Below, in pieces: positions 34,865-43,589 of a DNA stretch of 64,000 nucleotides. This stretch comes from Parvibaculum sp041688015 (GTDB lineage: Bacteria > Pseudomonadota > Alphaproteobacteria > Parvibaculales > Parvibaculaceae). Made by a program: the position numbers and the translations under genes. The notes under the pieces were generated by a model. The model searched no databases. It saw only the letters and a list, made by a program, of their open reading frames with translations, and was not told where the DNA came from. Where the stretch lies: contig JBDNIY010000009.1 in the NCBI GenBank assembly GCA_041688015.1, positions 148,484 to 212,483 of the forward strand, written 5' to 3'. Within the stretch, counting starts at the first letter, position 1; each line of letters starts with the position of its first letter.

Positions 34865-36091
34865 TTGAAACCCGAGATCAATCCAATTAGAAAGTCCATT
34901 GTCGCATCTAAAGCGCGCGCGAAGCTCACTCCAGTTGGCTTGGACGATTTCGATATCCTCCCGTTCACAAAACTCGTTTTGAGATCAGATGGGAGTAGCT
35001 TCCAAAGGTCGATGATAGCGCTTGAGCCAAGAGATCGTTTGCAAATGAAGCATTCGACCAGAGCTAAATTTGATACCATGACGGTCATCTTAGAGCATGC
35101 CCATCTCGTTCACTTTAATGTCGTGGTTCCCCGTATAAAGGCTGCGCTTGGCCACAAGGAGAAAAGCTACGGCAATCGCTTTCATCTCGCACCTCTTGAT
35201 GAAGACGGAAGTCTTCGCATTGGAGCATTCTTTGCTCGGCGTTTTCAACTTACCGTACAGAATCCGACCTACGATAACATGCTGGCGATTTCGAAGATGC
35301 CTGGTCTTATCGGATCACCGCGCGTTGAACAACTCGATGTGGCGGTTGATTTCTGTGGTCTGGATAGTGAGTCCAGATTTGAGCTTCAGCGAGCGTTGTC
35401 TCTCACCTTTCAGGGCAACTATCATGAGCTGACAGATGAGGATGATCTGGATGGGCAGACGAACTTGCCAAGGCAGGTGTATAAAGATCGTCGAGTGCAA
35501 ACGCTGTTTATTGTCGCAAGGCACTTGGATGCGCCAACCGGTTTTGGTTCCCCTTATAATTCAATGATGCGAACCGGGGTGCCTACAAGCAACTACTTTG
35601 GTAGTGAGCAATCTGGTTTGGAAACTTGCATTTATGCAAAGGAGTTCGACGAGGTCCTCAAAGTCAATGGCGTTAAGGTGAAGAAGCCTTTGCCCGAACA
35701 TCAAAAGACAGTTCGTGTCGAGGTTCGGCTATGGAAGTCAAAACTGATCGAGTTGCTGGGCATCGAGATGTTGGACGACTTGTTGGCGTTTAAGCCGTCA
35801 GGATTTGCAAGGTTCTTTAAGTTTGCAGTGTGCATCATGCGTGCGCCCAACTTTGATCGCGTAACGTCCCGGAGGTTGTTCGACATGAACTTCCAGCGAG
35901 CGCAAGCAGGTGCCTTTGCCTATCAAGAAGCCTATGGAGATGTAGTGTCGCGGGGCGCTGGTGGTATTCGTAGAAGGCGCAGGAAGCAAGTGTGCCGTGC
36001 CTACGCAAACTTCAACCGGCGTTGCTCCAATGCTCTGAACGCTTTGACCGATGAATGGGAGAGTGTTCAGGGGCGCATTGATCGCGGCTAG
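34865..36091 (+). CDS. Rolling-circle-type replication initiator-like protein
   Basis: 408 residues. RVEQLDVAVDFCGL near 152-165, TCIYAKEFDEVLK near 258-270 and KTVRVEVRLWKSKLIELLG near 283-301 resemble the pattern of Rep proteins of the filamentous-phage gpII / Rep_trans type (R-x-D-xxx-D, then YxK, then RVEVRL with a downstream Tyr/Lys). The basic C-terminus (RRRRRKQVCRAYANFNRRC) suggests DNA contact. It would nick a double-strand origin for plasmid-like replication. Family assignment by eye only; the start is a TTG or ATT/ATG-ambiguous region (the listed start is TTG at 34865), so the true start may be the ATG at 34985-35045 region. Confidence 0.5.
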   Translation: MKPEINPIRKSIVASKARAKLTPVGLDDFDILPFTKLVLRSDGSSFQRSMIALEPRDRLQMKHSTRAKFDTMTVILEHAHLVHFNVVVPRIKAALGHKEKSYGNRFHLAPLDEDGSLRIGAFFARRFQLTVQNPTYDNMLAISKMPGLIGSPRVEQLDVAVDFCGLDSESRFELQRALSLTFQGNYHELTDEDDLDGQTNLPRQVYKDRRVQTLFIVARHLDAPTGFGSPYNSMMRTGVPTSNYFGSEQSGLETCIYAKEFDEVLKVNGVKVKKPLPEHQKTVRVEVRLWKSKLIELLGIEMLDDLLAFKPSGFARFFKFAVCIMRAPNFDRVTSRRLFDMNFQRAQAGAFAYQEAYGDVVSRGAGGIRRRRRKQVCRAYANFNRRCSNALNALTDEWESVQGRIDRG

Positions 36092-36201
36092 TTTTGCGAA
36101 ATCTGTTTAGCTGCGATGAGATCAAGCGCCCAGAATTGCTGGCGAAACGCGTTTCTACCTGTAACAAGACTATTATTGGTTAGATAAGCTTATATAGATA
36201 A

Positions 36202-36241
36202 GGGAAGAGGGAAGAGGGAAGAGGGAAGAGGGAAGAGGGAG
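36202..36241 (+). repeat. Tandem 7-bp repeat GGGAAGA
   Basis: Five full copies of GGGAAGA plus a partial one. The purine tract is followed within 50 bases by a pyrimidine tract (CCCTTTCTCCCTCTCCC, about 36285-36302) able to pair with it. The 685-bp space 36092-36776 otherwise holds no gene. Confidence 0.85.
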
Positions 36242-36727
36242 CTAACACTATCTTGCTCATAGCTAACCCGCTTATAGACCCAAGTCCCTTTCTCCCTCTC
36301 CCATACTTCCCTAACACTCAAGCCTCATAGAAAATCGCTCCGGAAAAAACTCGGCCTATCATTCTCTCTAACCGGTTACTTATTTATCCGCCCCATATAA
36401 GCTCGCTGAGAGCGTTTCATTTTGATCTGCTCTTGGGGTGCTGCTAGCGCAGAATGCGCGTCACGGGGCAAGTATGAGCTTCCTAAGAGCATGTCGTTGT
36501 TGCGCTGCTCTTGTCTTGCTCTTGATAGACCTCTGGCTCCCATATCCACGTCTCTCAGGAGCCTTGGCATCACGAATGAGAGAACTTGTTCGGATTGCTC
36601 TATCTCCCTTCAGTCGCCTCTAACTTCCTTCAACCCTTGTCTCAGAGCTCAACGGGTTGATCGCTCTCTTCGGCTTGGTATCCGCCTCCATCAGCTCGGG
36701 TGAAGCTCCAAGCTGCTTGACTCATAT

Positions 36728-36742
36728 GTTCTTTCTATGTTC
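36728..36742 (+). promoter_or_regulatory. SOS (LexA) box upstream of the Y-family polymerase
   Basis: GTTC-TTTCTAT-GTTC, a perfect match to the alphaproteobacterial LexA site GTTC-N7-GTTC, 34 bp before the ATG at 36777. Confidence 0.75.
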
Positions 36743-36776
36743 TTTTCCGGATCGGATTTAAGCAGAGTTCAACAGC

Positions 36777-38042
36777 ATGAGACAGCCAACAGAACCAGAG
36801 CGCCTCTATTTGGACTTCGATGGCTTCTTTGCCTCTGTTGAACAGCAAGCACGCCCTGGATTGCGGGGTAAGGCTATTGGGGTCGTGCCTTTTGCGGGAA
36901 CGGACCACACATGCGTCATTGCCTGTTCGCGCGAAGCCAAGCTTCGGGGGGTGAAGAATGTGATGAGCGTTCAGGAAGCGCGAAACCTTTGCCCTGACAT
37001 CATCCTCGTTCCGCAGTCTCCAGACCTCTATCGGCGCGCCCACAATGCCCTGCTGTCTGAAATTCAGGCGGTGCTGCCTATTGATGCGGTGAAGAGCATT
37101 GATGAGCTGACCTGTCGGCTTGAACCTTCAACGCGGCAAAACCCTGTTGAGCTTGGTCTCAAGATCAAAAAGCGGCTTGTTGATAACATCGGACCTTACA
37201 TCACCTGTTCCATTGGCTTTGCGGCCAACCGTCAGTTAGCCAAAATGGCCTGCAAGGCTGGCAAGAAGTCACCGGGACGCTATGGCAACGGGTTGACGGT
37301 GTGGCACCCCAGCGAGATGCCTGCGCCTCTCATTGCGTTGAACCTTGATGATGTGCCGGGGATCGGCAAGCGGATGCTCCGGCGTCTTTATGGGGCAGGC
37401 ATTTACGACATGGCGGGGCTTATCGCGACACAGCCAAAGCAAATGCGAAAGCTCTGGAACAATGTGACGGGCGAGCGGCTTTGGTATGCGCTGCATGGCT
37501 ATGACATTCAAACGCCTCCGTCAGAGCGTGGCATGTATGGGCATGGGCGTGTCTTGCCGCCTAACTATCGCTCGTTGGATGAAGCCAAGGCGGCATCACG
37601 GTTGTTGTTGGTGAAGGCTGCGCGTCGGATGCGGCGCGACGGGTGGAACGCAGGCCGTCTCTGGCTGTGGCTCAGCGCCAAGGAGGATAGTTGGGGCAAG
37701 GCGCATTGGTTGCCTGCTGTCCGTGATGACCAAGCTGTTCTATCGGCCCTTGAGAGCCTGTGGAGGGGCGCACGGCTCAACATGCCGCCACGCAGTCAGG
37801 TTGTGCAGGTGCATGTCACCTTGCTTGATCTGACGCCTTCAGGTGAGCGCCAGCTTGATATGCTTTTAGGTGATGATCGGGCGCGTATGAAGTGGCAGGC
37901 AGCTACTGATGCTGTTGACAAACTCAACACCAAATATGCTCGAACGCTTGTGAGCTTTGGTACATGGTCACCGCCTCCGGGTGGATATGCGGGTGGCAAG
38001 ATCAGCTATACGCGCATACCCGATGCGGAGGACTTCTGGTGA
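36777..38042 (+). CDS. Y-family DNA polymerase (UmuC/DinB-like)
   Basis: 421 residues. The palm acidic residues are seen in LYLDFDGFFASVEQ (Asp13 region) and AVKSIDELTCRL (Asp109-Glu110 of the SIDE motif). VPGIGKRMLRRLYGAGIYDM near 192-211 is the HhH/thumb. The little finger domain occupies ~235-350. Translesion synthesis, probably SOS-induced through the LexA box upstream. It is coupled by a GTGA overlap with a small Cys-rich protein, an arrangement that suggests the small protein assists the polymerase. Confidence 0.85.
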   Translation: MRQPTEPERLYLDFDGFFASVEQQARPGLRGKAIGVVPFAGTDHTCVIACSREAKLRGVKNVMSVQEARNLCPDIILVPQSPDLYRRAHNALLSEIQAVLPIDAVKSIDELTCRLEPSTRQNPVELGLKIKKRLVDNIGPYITCSIGFAANRQLAKMACKAGKKSPGRYGNGLTVWHPSEMPAPLIALNLDDVPGIGKRMLRRLYGAGIYDMAGLIATQPKQMRKLWNNVTGERLWYALHGYDIQTPPSERGMYGHGRVLPPNYRSLDEAKAASRLLLVKAARRMRRDGWNAGRLWLWLSAKEDSWGKAHWLPAVRDDQAVLSALESLWRGARLNMPPRSQVVQVHVTLLDLTPSGERQLDMLLGDDRARMKWQAATDAVDKLNTKYARTLVSFGTWSPPPGGYAGGKISYTRIPDAEDFW

Positions 38043-38290
38043 ACTGGAAGACTGATCTGCATCTCTCCGACCTTGAAGCTGACACGCGCCTCGAAGTCAC
38101 ATGTCGCAAGTGTGCTGCTAGTCGGTATGTGGTGGCGCGAGACTTGATGAAGCTCAATGACAACAGGCAAGCGCGGGTCGATGAGATTGAAGCCCGCTTG
38201 CGGTGCTCCATACGTCTCTGTGGTGGCAAAGTTCGGATCGCTTTGGGGCACAACCACAAGAATGAAGGCTTCACGGGCGGTTTGGCATAG
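38039..38290 (+). CDS. Small Cys-rich (zinc-ribbon-like) protein coupled to the polymerase
   Basis: 83 residues from a GTG at 38039 whose last two bases overlap the polymerase stop (GTGA). VTCRKCAASRY (CxxC, ~19-29) and LRCSIRLCGGK (Cx4C, ~53-63) give four cysteines for a zinc knuckle. A basic, Asn/His-rich tail follows. Not recognised; coupling suggests a polymerase accessory or DNA-binding adaptor. Confidence 0.65.
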   Translation: MNWKTDLHLSDLEADTRLEVTCRKCAASRYVVARDLMKLNDNRQARVDEIEARLRCSIRLCGGKVRIALGHNHKNEGFTGGLA

Positions 38291-38410
38291 CTCGCTGTCT
38301 AAGAAACAGGCAGAAGCTCAGTAATTGAGATATCAAAAAGTCCCCGCCCGATTAACGTCCCGTTATATCATTTGAGTAAAAACTCTGCTTACTCCAATGA
38401 AAGGACCGCA

Positions 38411-38995
38411 ATGGGACTCTTCAGTTTTATAAGCGACACACGAACCGTACGCGCAGTAGTAGGACAAATCGAACCAATGCTTCGTGGAGTAGAGGCACAG
38501 GGGCATTTTGATCCAATATTCGATACGCTGAAGATACGTCACAAATCCCTAGATGTGATTGCGAGTGAGCCGCTTCTCCTAGGATTTATAATTGGACTAA
38601 ATTACGGCTTCATTCGTTTTTTTGCCGGAGATATATCAAATAATCGCCGAAACAACTTACTGGCAAAAATAACGCTTTCCCTCTTCGGAAACGATGGCGT
38701 AGATAAATTTCTTTCCGCCCTCAGAGATAGAGAGAGTTCGCAAGCTTATGCAGAGGGTGTCGGCAGAGGAATTAAGATCGTTTCATACGGCGTGGCCAGT
38801 ATAGACTATTCTGATGACCCCGACGCCGCAGAAGCAATTCGTACCGGCATAAATGTAGAAAGACTTTCTGTACAGTATGATGCATTTGCACAAGAGGTCA
38901 GTGACGAACGGGGTCAAGTCGTCAGTGGAATGCTACAGATGTATTTCACTAATCGCTTCATCACTATATTTGATTCATTGAGTGTTGCGGGCTAG
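38411..38995 (+). CDS. Unknown protein, island 1
   Basis: 194 residues from the ATG at 38411, preceded by AAAGGA; an upstream TTG in frame is less likely. One moderately hydrophobic segment (PLLLGFIIGLNYGFIRFF, ~55-72) may be a buried helix. The rest is soluble and acidic with no motif I recognise. The gene is AT-richer than its neighbours and has its own upstream space of 80 bp with a promoter-like AT content. Confidence 0.6.
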   Translation: MGLFSFISDTRTVRAVVGQIEPMLRGVEAQGHFDPIFDTLKIRHKSLDVIASEPLLLGFIIGLNYGFIRFFAGDISNNRRNNLLAKITLSLFGNDGVDKFLSALRDRESSQAYAEGVGRGIKIVSYGVASIDYSDDPDAAEAIRTGINVERLSVQYDAFAQEVSDERGQVVSGMLQMYFTNRFITIFDSLSVAG

Positions 38996-39045
38996 TGGGG
39001 GGCACTGCTCTTTCGGGAAGCTGGCTATCAATGAGCACTGGCTCG

Positions 39046-39303
39046 TCAGATTTTGATCTTCTGGGGAAGCTTCTTCACGATCTCGGCATAGAGCTTTACA
39101 GGATCAGCCCCCATCGCTTGTGCCAAGACATAGAACTCTAAGACATCCACGCGACGTTGCGAGTTCTCAATGTTGGAGATGAAGCTCTGATCCTTGCCGA
39201 CTGCTTTCGCGAGCATGGCTTGTGTGAGGCCAGACTTCTCCCTCGCGGAAACCAATGTTTCCACTAGATACTGATGCGCTCCGGTGAAGACCGTTTTGGG
39301 CAT
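39046..39303 (-). CDS. XRE-family HTH regulator (short)
   Basis: 85 residues, one helix-turn-helix: SAREKSGLTQAMLAKAVGKD (19-38), then QSFISNIENSQRRVDVLEF and YVLAQAMG. A small repressor-type protein of mobile elements. It is divergent from the small membrane gene, with an inverted repeat between them as a likely operator. Confidence 0.85.
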   Translation of the reverse strand: MPKTVFTGAHQYLVETLVSAREKSGLTQAMLAKAVGKDQSFISNIENSQRRVDVLEFYVLAQAMGADPVKLYAEIVKKLPQKIKI

Positions 39304-39352
39304 AAGACAAGCCAGCTCGTGACACTAGCTCTGGCGTATATGCAATTATGTT

Positions 39353-39371
39353 ATATGAAATTTTTCCATAT
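39353..39371. promoter_or_regulatory. Inverted repeat operator candidate
   Basis: ATATGAAATTTTTCCATAT: arms ATATG-AAA and TTT-CCATAT match with one mismatch. It sits between the divergent XRE and membrane-protein genes. Confidence 0.4.
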
Positions 39372-39454
39372 TTGTTTACGTTCTCGCGTTCTGATTCTCC
39401 GAGGCAGCTAGTCTGCCCCGGGATTGTTTTGTGGCGTGAATAAAGGAGTAGCTA

Positions 39455-39754
39455 ATGTCGATAAGCGAACAGGATCGCGAAATTCTTGAACGGATCAAAG
39501 AGCAGGAGCGGGCGGAGCGAACGGCTCCAGCGGATGCAAATATGGAAGCTCCCGGTGCTCTTGTTGCGTTCATCGGCTTCTGTCGCTTTGCTGCAATCAT
39601 CGCGGTCGGTTTTAGTCTGTTTCAATTCTATCTGGCTCTAACAAATGCCTACAGTGCGCCTCAGCAGACGGCGGGCGCGACCCTTGCTATTGCAACAGCG
39701 GTCATACCATTCGTGCTGGTTCAATTGCTTGAGGGTTTCAAGCAGCAGAATTGA
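39455..39754 (+). CDS. Small two-helix membrane protein, unknown
   Basis: 99 residues with AAAGGAGTA before the ATG. An acidic/basic N-terminus (EQDREILERIKEQERAER) precedes two hydrophobic segments (~28-55 and ~68-88). No family recognised. It may be a membrane partner of the neighbouring cargo or of the element's maintenance. Confidence 0.6.
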   Translation: MSISEQDREILERIKEQERAERTAPADANMEAPGALVAFIGFCRFAAIIAVGFSLFQFYLALTNAYSAPQQTAGATLAIATAVIPFVLVQLLEGFKQQN

Positions 39755-39828
39755 CAGTTTGGGCTATCTGAATAGCCCTTAGATTTGCAGACACCTTGTT
39801 CCCTAGAGATGACAACAAGGAGAACAAC

Positions 39829-39900
39829 GTGGACCAGCTCCGATTTACGGAAGGTTTCAAGATTGGTGCGGTTAAGCAAATCACTTAACGGGGCTATTTA
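39829..39900 (+). pseudogene. Transposase orfA remnant (IS3-like)
   Basis: Reading GTG at 39829: VDQLRFTEGFKIGAVKQIT, a TAA, then RGYLE. This is the start of an IS3-type OrfA (RRFTEEFKIEAVKQVTERGY pattern) broken by a stop. No IS ends are seen. The 900-bp space 39755-40655 holds only this remnant and the repeats listed next. Confidence 0.5.
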
Positions 39901-40273
39901 GAACCAAGCACCGCCTAATTTGCCCTCAAAGAAACCGGTGCCGGTGTGCGTGCGACAGGGACGCTCGGAACCGGGTATGACATTTTCTACACTGGCAAAT
40001 GTCATTAGCCGCTCAATGCGGTAGCAATCCAGTCAGCTTTGCGCGTTCGATTGAGAGAGGCGATGAGGCGGTGATGAGGATGCGTCTCATCCGTGTGTTG
40101 GCAAGATAGAGCAAGCATGTACTCGACGCAGGGAGCGTCGCTGGTGCGCTGGAGCGCAAGTCGCACCCCAATGCGCGGAGATCAACGGATCGCCCGGGTG
40201 ACGCTCTATAACGCGCCGAGAGCGTCTTGATCTGGTCTTGATAGGTGCTGAATTGGTGTCGATTTCATGCTGA

Positions 40274-40333
40274 TGGCTCATGTTCAAAATGCGTCGAAGT
40301 GTAAGTCACTATCTTTGGCTCATGTTCAAAATG
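40274..40333. repeat. 18-bp direct repeat pair
   Basis: TGGCTCATGTTCAAAATG at 40274-40291 and 40316-40333. Spacing of 42 bp (four helical turns) is what two sites for one protein would show. Confidence 0.6.
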
Positions 40334-40463
40334 ATGTGACTTATAGATCGGTTGAAAATCTGTTTTAGAACAACAAGCTGGCGATAAGTTTGATCAAGAA
40401 ATTTGAAATTAAAATGAACATGTAGAGGACATGGATTCGGGGATATTTTTAAAGCTTACACTT

Positions 40464-40496
40464 CACCTAGTTGATAATTATTCTCAATTCTAGGTG
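40464..40496. promoter_or_regulatory. Inverted repeat upstream of the serine recombinase
   Basis: CACCTAG (40464-40470) and CTAGGTG (40490-40496) flank TTGA ... TCAA. It may be a recombination half-site pair (res-like) or an operator. The inside also resembles a Fur box (TGATAATTATTCTCA). Confidence 0.35.
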
Positions 40497-40655
40497 GTTG
40501 GTGGATGTCGAGACATTCATAAAGATGGCTCTTCCGCCACACAGCCGAAGGCATCCAGCGCTGTAAGCTTCTCCACCCGACACCGCTGAGCCCCTCGCAT
40601 ATATCGATACTAACTCCAGACGTTCGACCGGTCTGAGTATCAGTGTGAGGACAGC

Positions 40656-41312
40656 ATGAGTGAGAGAACTTTCTACGCCTACTATCGAGTTTCAACAGAG
40701 CGTCAGGGGGCGAGCCGACTGGGACTCGATGCTCAACGCAACGCTGTCCTTCAGCACATGGCGCGAGAAGGTGGTCGAATTGAAGGTGAGTATGTTGAGG
40801 TCGAGAGCGGAAAGCGCAGTGATCGCCCGAAGCTTGCGGACGCCATTCGAGAGTGCAAGAGAAGCAAGTCAACGCTAATCATAGCGAAACTCGATAGGCT
40901 CGCCCGTAACGTCCACTTCATCTCAGGGCTGCTTGAAAGCGGTGTCGATTTCGTTGCTGTGGATAACCCTCACGCCAACCGCTTTCAAATTCATTTGCTC
41001 GCAGCCTTTGCGGAGTACGAGCGCGAGCTCATATCGAAGAGAACGAAGGAAGCACTTGCTCAAGCGAAAGCTCGTGGTGTGAAGCTCGGGGCGAAGGATC
41101 AGAGAGCACTCAGTAGAGCAGGGGTGGGCGCGTTGAAAGCAAGTGCGTTGGACTTTGCTGAGAAGCTTCGCCCCATTGTTGATGGGCTGATCGCACAGGG
41201 AATTAGTGGACCGTCCGCATTGTCTGAAGCGCTCAATGTTCGGGGCGTGGTGTCACGGACAGGTGGGCGGTGGTATCCCTCAACAGTGAGGACGTTGCTT
41301 GCGAGATTGTAG
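40656..41312 (+). CDS. Serine recombinase (resolvase/invertase family)
   Basis: 218 residues. The resolvase domain starts FYAYYRVSTERQGASRLGLD with the catalytic Ser in RVST near residue 13; IIAKLDRLARN at ~74-84 and FAEYERELISKRTKEAL at ~124-140 are conserved. A C-terminal helix-turn-helix follows (ISGPSALSEALNVRG; TGGRWYPSTVRTLL). Complete and probably active. It may resolve dimers of the replicating form or invert a segment; no inverted target pair is evident. Confidence 0.88.
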   Translation: MSERTFYAYYRVSTERQGASRLGLDAQRNAVLQHMAREGGRIEGEYVEVESGKRSDRPKLADAIRECKRSKSTLIIAKLDRLARNVHFISGLLESGVDFVAVDNPHANRFQIHLLAAFAEYERELISKRTKEALAQAKARGVKLGAKDQRALSRAGVGALKASALDFAEKLRPIVDGLIAQGISGPSALSEALNVRGVVSRTGGRWYPSTVRTLLARL

Positions 41313-41443
41313 GGAAAGCGGAGTCTTAGAAAGAACCGACTTCTATGAACGCGATGCAGGCAATGCACGGCTCGATTTTGGTTTCAGCCTTATACATAGC
41401 TTGGTTGCTAAGGGCCGGGCTATTTTGTGTATGCGGGTGCTGG

Positions 41444-41983
41444 CTAGACTTTACCCAACACCAATCCGCGATCTCCTTTAGATGTCACTTCCAATCTTGT
41501 GACCGTCCACGCTATCTTTCTTTCTGCTACGTAGAGCGCCCATTCATTCGGTGCCACAATAGCAAAAACACAAAATGTTTGTAGTTGCTTAGCAACATTG
41601 CTCCACGTGCGTCGATCGGTAAATGAAGGTGACGGTTTGCCTGATGGGTGTGTATGCCATTCCCCGACATAGGTTTTCGTGTGGCCAGATGAACGCCATG
41701 CTCGTTCTGCGATGTGCTGATGTACGGGGTCAACTTTGACGAAGGACGTTGGTGCTGATTGGTCAGAGGGCCCGGGTGTCGTAAAGTCAGTTAGTTCGAT
41801 ATGCGGTCCTCTATGCTGCCCAATAAACACGCCGCCGCGTTCGGAGCGTCCTTGACAACTTAATGCCTCTTGTTCGAGGTGCTCGCGAACACAGTGTTGA
41901 AGCACCACACGTCCCTCAAAACGTTCAATTCCTAAATGACGTACATTCAGGGCAGACATCGACTTTCTTGGGGTTTGTATCAT
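41444..41983 (-). CDS. cap3: CBASS Cap3: JAMM/MPN isopeptidase
   Basis: 179 residues. The JAMM zinc motif is intact: Glu48 in SERGGVFIG, then H110-T-H112 and S120-FT-D123 (HxH-x7-S-x2-D) within EWHTHPSGKPSPSFTD. In type II CBASS, Cap3 cleaves the CD-NTase from the proteins to which Cap2 attaches it. Start at 41983 overlaps cap2 by 59 bp; ATG at 41959 is an alternative. Last gene of the minus-strand CBASS operon. Confidence 0.9.
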   Translation of the reverse strand: MIQTPRKSMSALNVRHLGIERFEGRVVLQHCVREHLEQEALSCQGRSERGGVFIGQHRGPHIELTDFTTPGPSDQSAPTSFVKVDPVHQHIAERAWRSSGHTKTYVGEWHTHPSGKPSPSFTDRRTWSNVAKQLQTFCVFAIVAPNEWALYVAERKIAWTVTRLEVTSKGDRGLVLGKV

Positions 41984-43589
41984 CGCGAGCCCTTGTGGTT
42001 TTCTTATCTATTGAAACAGTTCGAAGGCGGGGAGATGGGTCTCCATTGGACCAGTCTATCGCTATCTGAAGTGCTAGGGCCGCTGCCATTGTAGGAGCGG
42101 ATACACCGTAGGGGATAAAACGTCCTTCGCCACATGCTGCTGCCGTCTGTTCAGTTTCAACATCAACTTTCAAAGGGCTAAATCGCCAACGGCTCGGGCT
42201 TCCTTCTTTCATGCATTTGAAGCAAGCAAAATCAGAATCGTCGGCGAGCAATCCTTGTGCGGCGGCACCATTACCGAAAAGCCAAATGTGGAGTCGGTGA
42301 GGTGCATTCTTGTTTTCACGATGTAGTTTGATGAAATGGTGGTTGATGGAAACTGAGAGCGCTTCTTCGCCCGTTGCATCGATAATTAAATCTTGTGCAG
42401 CCAGATGAGGAAGGTAGGAAAGTGCTTCGTTACGGATAGCTGAAATATTGGCATCCGGGAATTGGCGCAATAGCTCCTCTTTCATAGCCTCGACCTTCCA
42501 AGTGCCTATGTGAGGAGTGCCAAGATAGTGGCGACCAATGTTACCTGGTTCGAAGGTCTGGTTATCCAATATCAGAAGTGCTCCACCGCAATGTCCTGCG
42601 CCACTTTGGACCAGCATTTTTGCGAGGTGACTTCCAATGGTACCGCACCCCACAAGGGCAATTCTTTTGCCAGCCAATGGTTCTTGCTTATGCATGTTGC
42701 GCTCGAATATGAATTTAAGGTCGAAGCGACTGCCGGAAAGCCTATCAATAGGTTGGCGATCTGCCTGTCTTCTTAAATGTCGAAGTGGCACTGCTACCTG
42801 TCGCGAGGCATTTTTCTGGGGCCGGTGTTGAGTAGGAATTCTGATGCCTACGCAGCCATTTGGGGCATTTAGAAAGAGTAGTGCTGGTGATGTCCGTTTT
42901 TGGGAGAGGGCATTGAATAGCGCCTCTTTTGTATACCCACTGATGCTTGTTACATACTCTACAAAATCCGCGAGTGATTTAGGTCTTGCTTGCCCTGATG
43001 CAAACGTGAGGTCTCTGTCCAGATGGATGATATGGGCAGGCTGAGCATTTTGTCTTTTAGCCTCGGAGTTAATTCCAAAGCGCTTTAGAGCAGCATGATT
43101 GTGAGTGAGTAGCCAGCGATTGTCGTCCGATTTATAGAAGTGCGCTTGATGAGACTCACAGTCGGCTAGGTCGTAATAAAAATGAGAGCCGCCCCAATGT
43201 TGTGGGAACTCTGCCGCAATTTCTTGGCCGAGATGTTTATGTGTTAGTGCCCGCTGTAAACCTTGCTTGGCGAGAGTTAGGCAAAGCTGAACGCTTCCGA
43301 CAATGTTGTATCGATCAAGAACGATGTCACCGTCGCTAGCGAAACATAAGCTGCCGGTAGTGCTGAGGTGTGCAAGCACATCCGGAGCTTCTTCTGTTGG
43401 CCGGAGCAAAGTTACTGTGGGTAAACAAGAAAATTCCAAATCGAGAAAGTGAATTGCAACCTCTATGTCTCTGCCATTCGCATGCATTGTGCCTACATAG
43501 CGAAAGGTGCGAGTGTGGCGCCGATCTCGTTTGAAACCTTCAGCGTTGAGAGTTTGAAAAAACAACTCTTGTCTATCGTCTGTGTTCAT
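41925..43589 (-). CDS. cap2: CBASS Cap2: E2-E1 ubiquitin-transferase-like fusion
   Basis: 554 residues. The N-terminal E2-like part has the catalytic Cys82 in HLSTTGSLCFASDGDIVL. The C-terminal ThiF/E1-like adenylation domain has VGCGTIGSHLAKMLVQSG at 313-330 (ATP site), LILDNQTFEPGN and LIIDATGE near 401-408. Likely E1 cysteine is Cys486 (TAAACGEGRF). Cys pairs at 456/459 and 546/549 can bind zinc. Cap2 conjugates the CD-NTase C-terminus to targets to prime it. ATG overlaps the CD-NTase stop by 4 bp. Confidence 0.9.
   Translation of the reverse strand: MNTDDRQELFFQTLNAEGFKRDRRHTRTFRYVGTMHANGRDIEVAIHFLDLEFSCLPTVTLLRPTEEAPDVLAHLSTTGSLCFASDGDIVLDRYNIVGSVQLCLTLAKQGLQRALTHKHLGQEIAAEFPQHWGGSHFYYDLADCESHQAHFYKSDDNRWLLTHNHAALKRFGINSEAKRQNAQPAHIIHLDRDLTFASGQARPKSLADFVEYVTSISGYTKEALFNALSQKRTSPALLFLNAPNGCVGIRIPTQHRPQKNASRQVAVPLRHLRRQADRQPIDRLSGSRFDLKFIFERNMHKQEPLAGKRIALVGCGTIGSHLAKMLVQSGAGHCGGALLILDNQTFEPGNIGRHYLGTPHIGTWKVEAMKEELLRQFPDANISAIRNEALSYLPHLAAQDLIIDATGEEALSVSINHHFIKLHRENKNAPHRLHIWLFGNGAAAQGLLADDSDFACFKCMKEGSPSRWRFSPLKVDVETEQTAAACGEGRFIPYGVSAPTMAAALALQIAIDWSNGDPSPRLRTVSIDKKTTRARDDTNPKKVDVCPECTSFRN

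Noticed and set aside
36202..36241. CRISPR array
   Set aside because: The 7-bp units have no spacers; no repeat-spacer pattern occurs anywhere in the window.
36422..36703. Open frame before the polymerase gene
   Set aside because: Low-complexity Ser/Leu/Cys-rich translation, and it overlaps the SOS promoter region.
40087..40287. Minus-strand open frame MSHQHEIDTN... in the non-coding space
   Set aside because: No ribosome site, no recognisable motif and a composition like the decayed DNA around it.
40470..40484. Fur-box-like TGATAATTATTCTCA
   Set aside because: One mismatch from the 7-1-7 model, but the next gene is a serine recombinase with no iron link; likely chance in AT-rich DNA.
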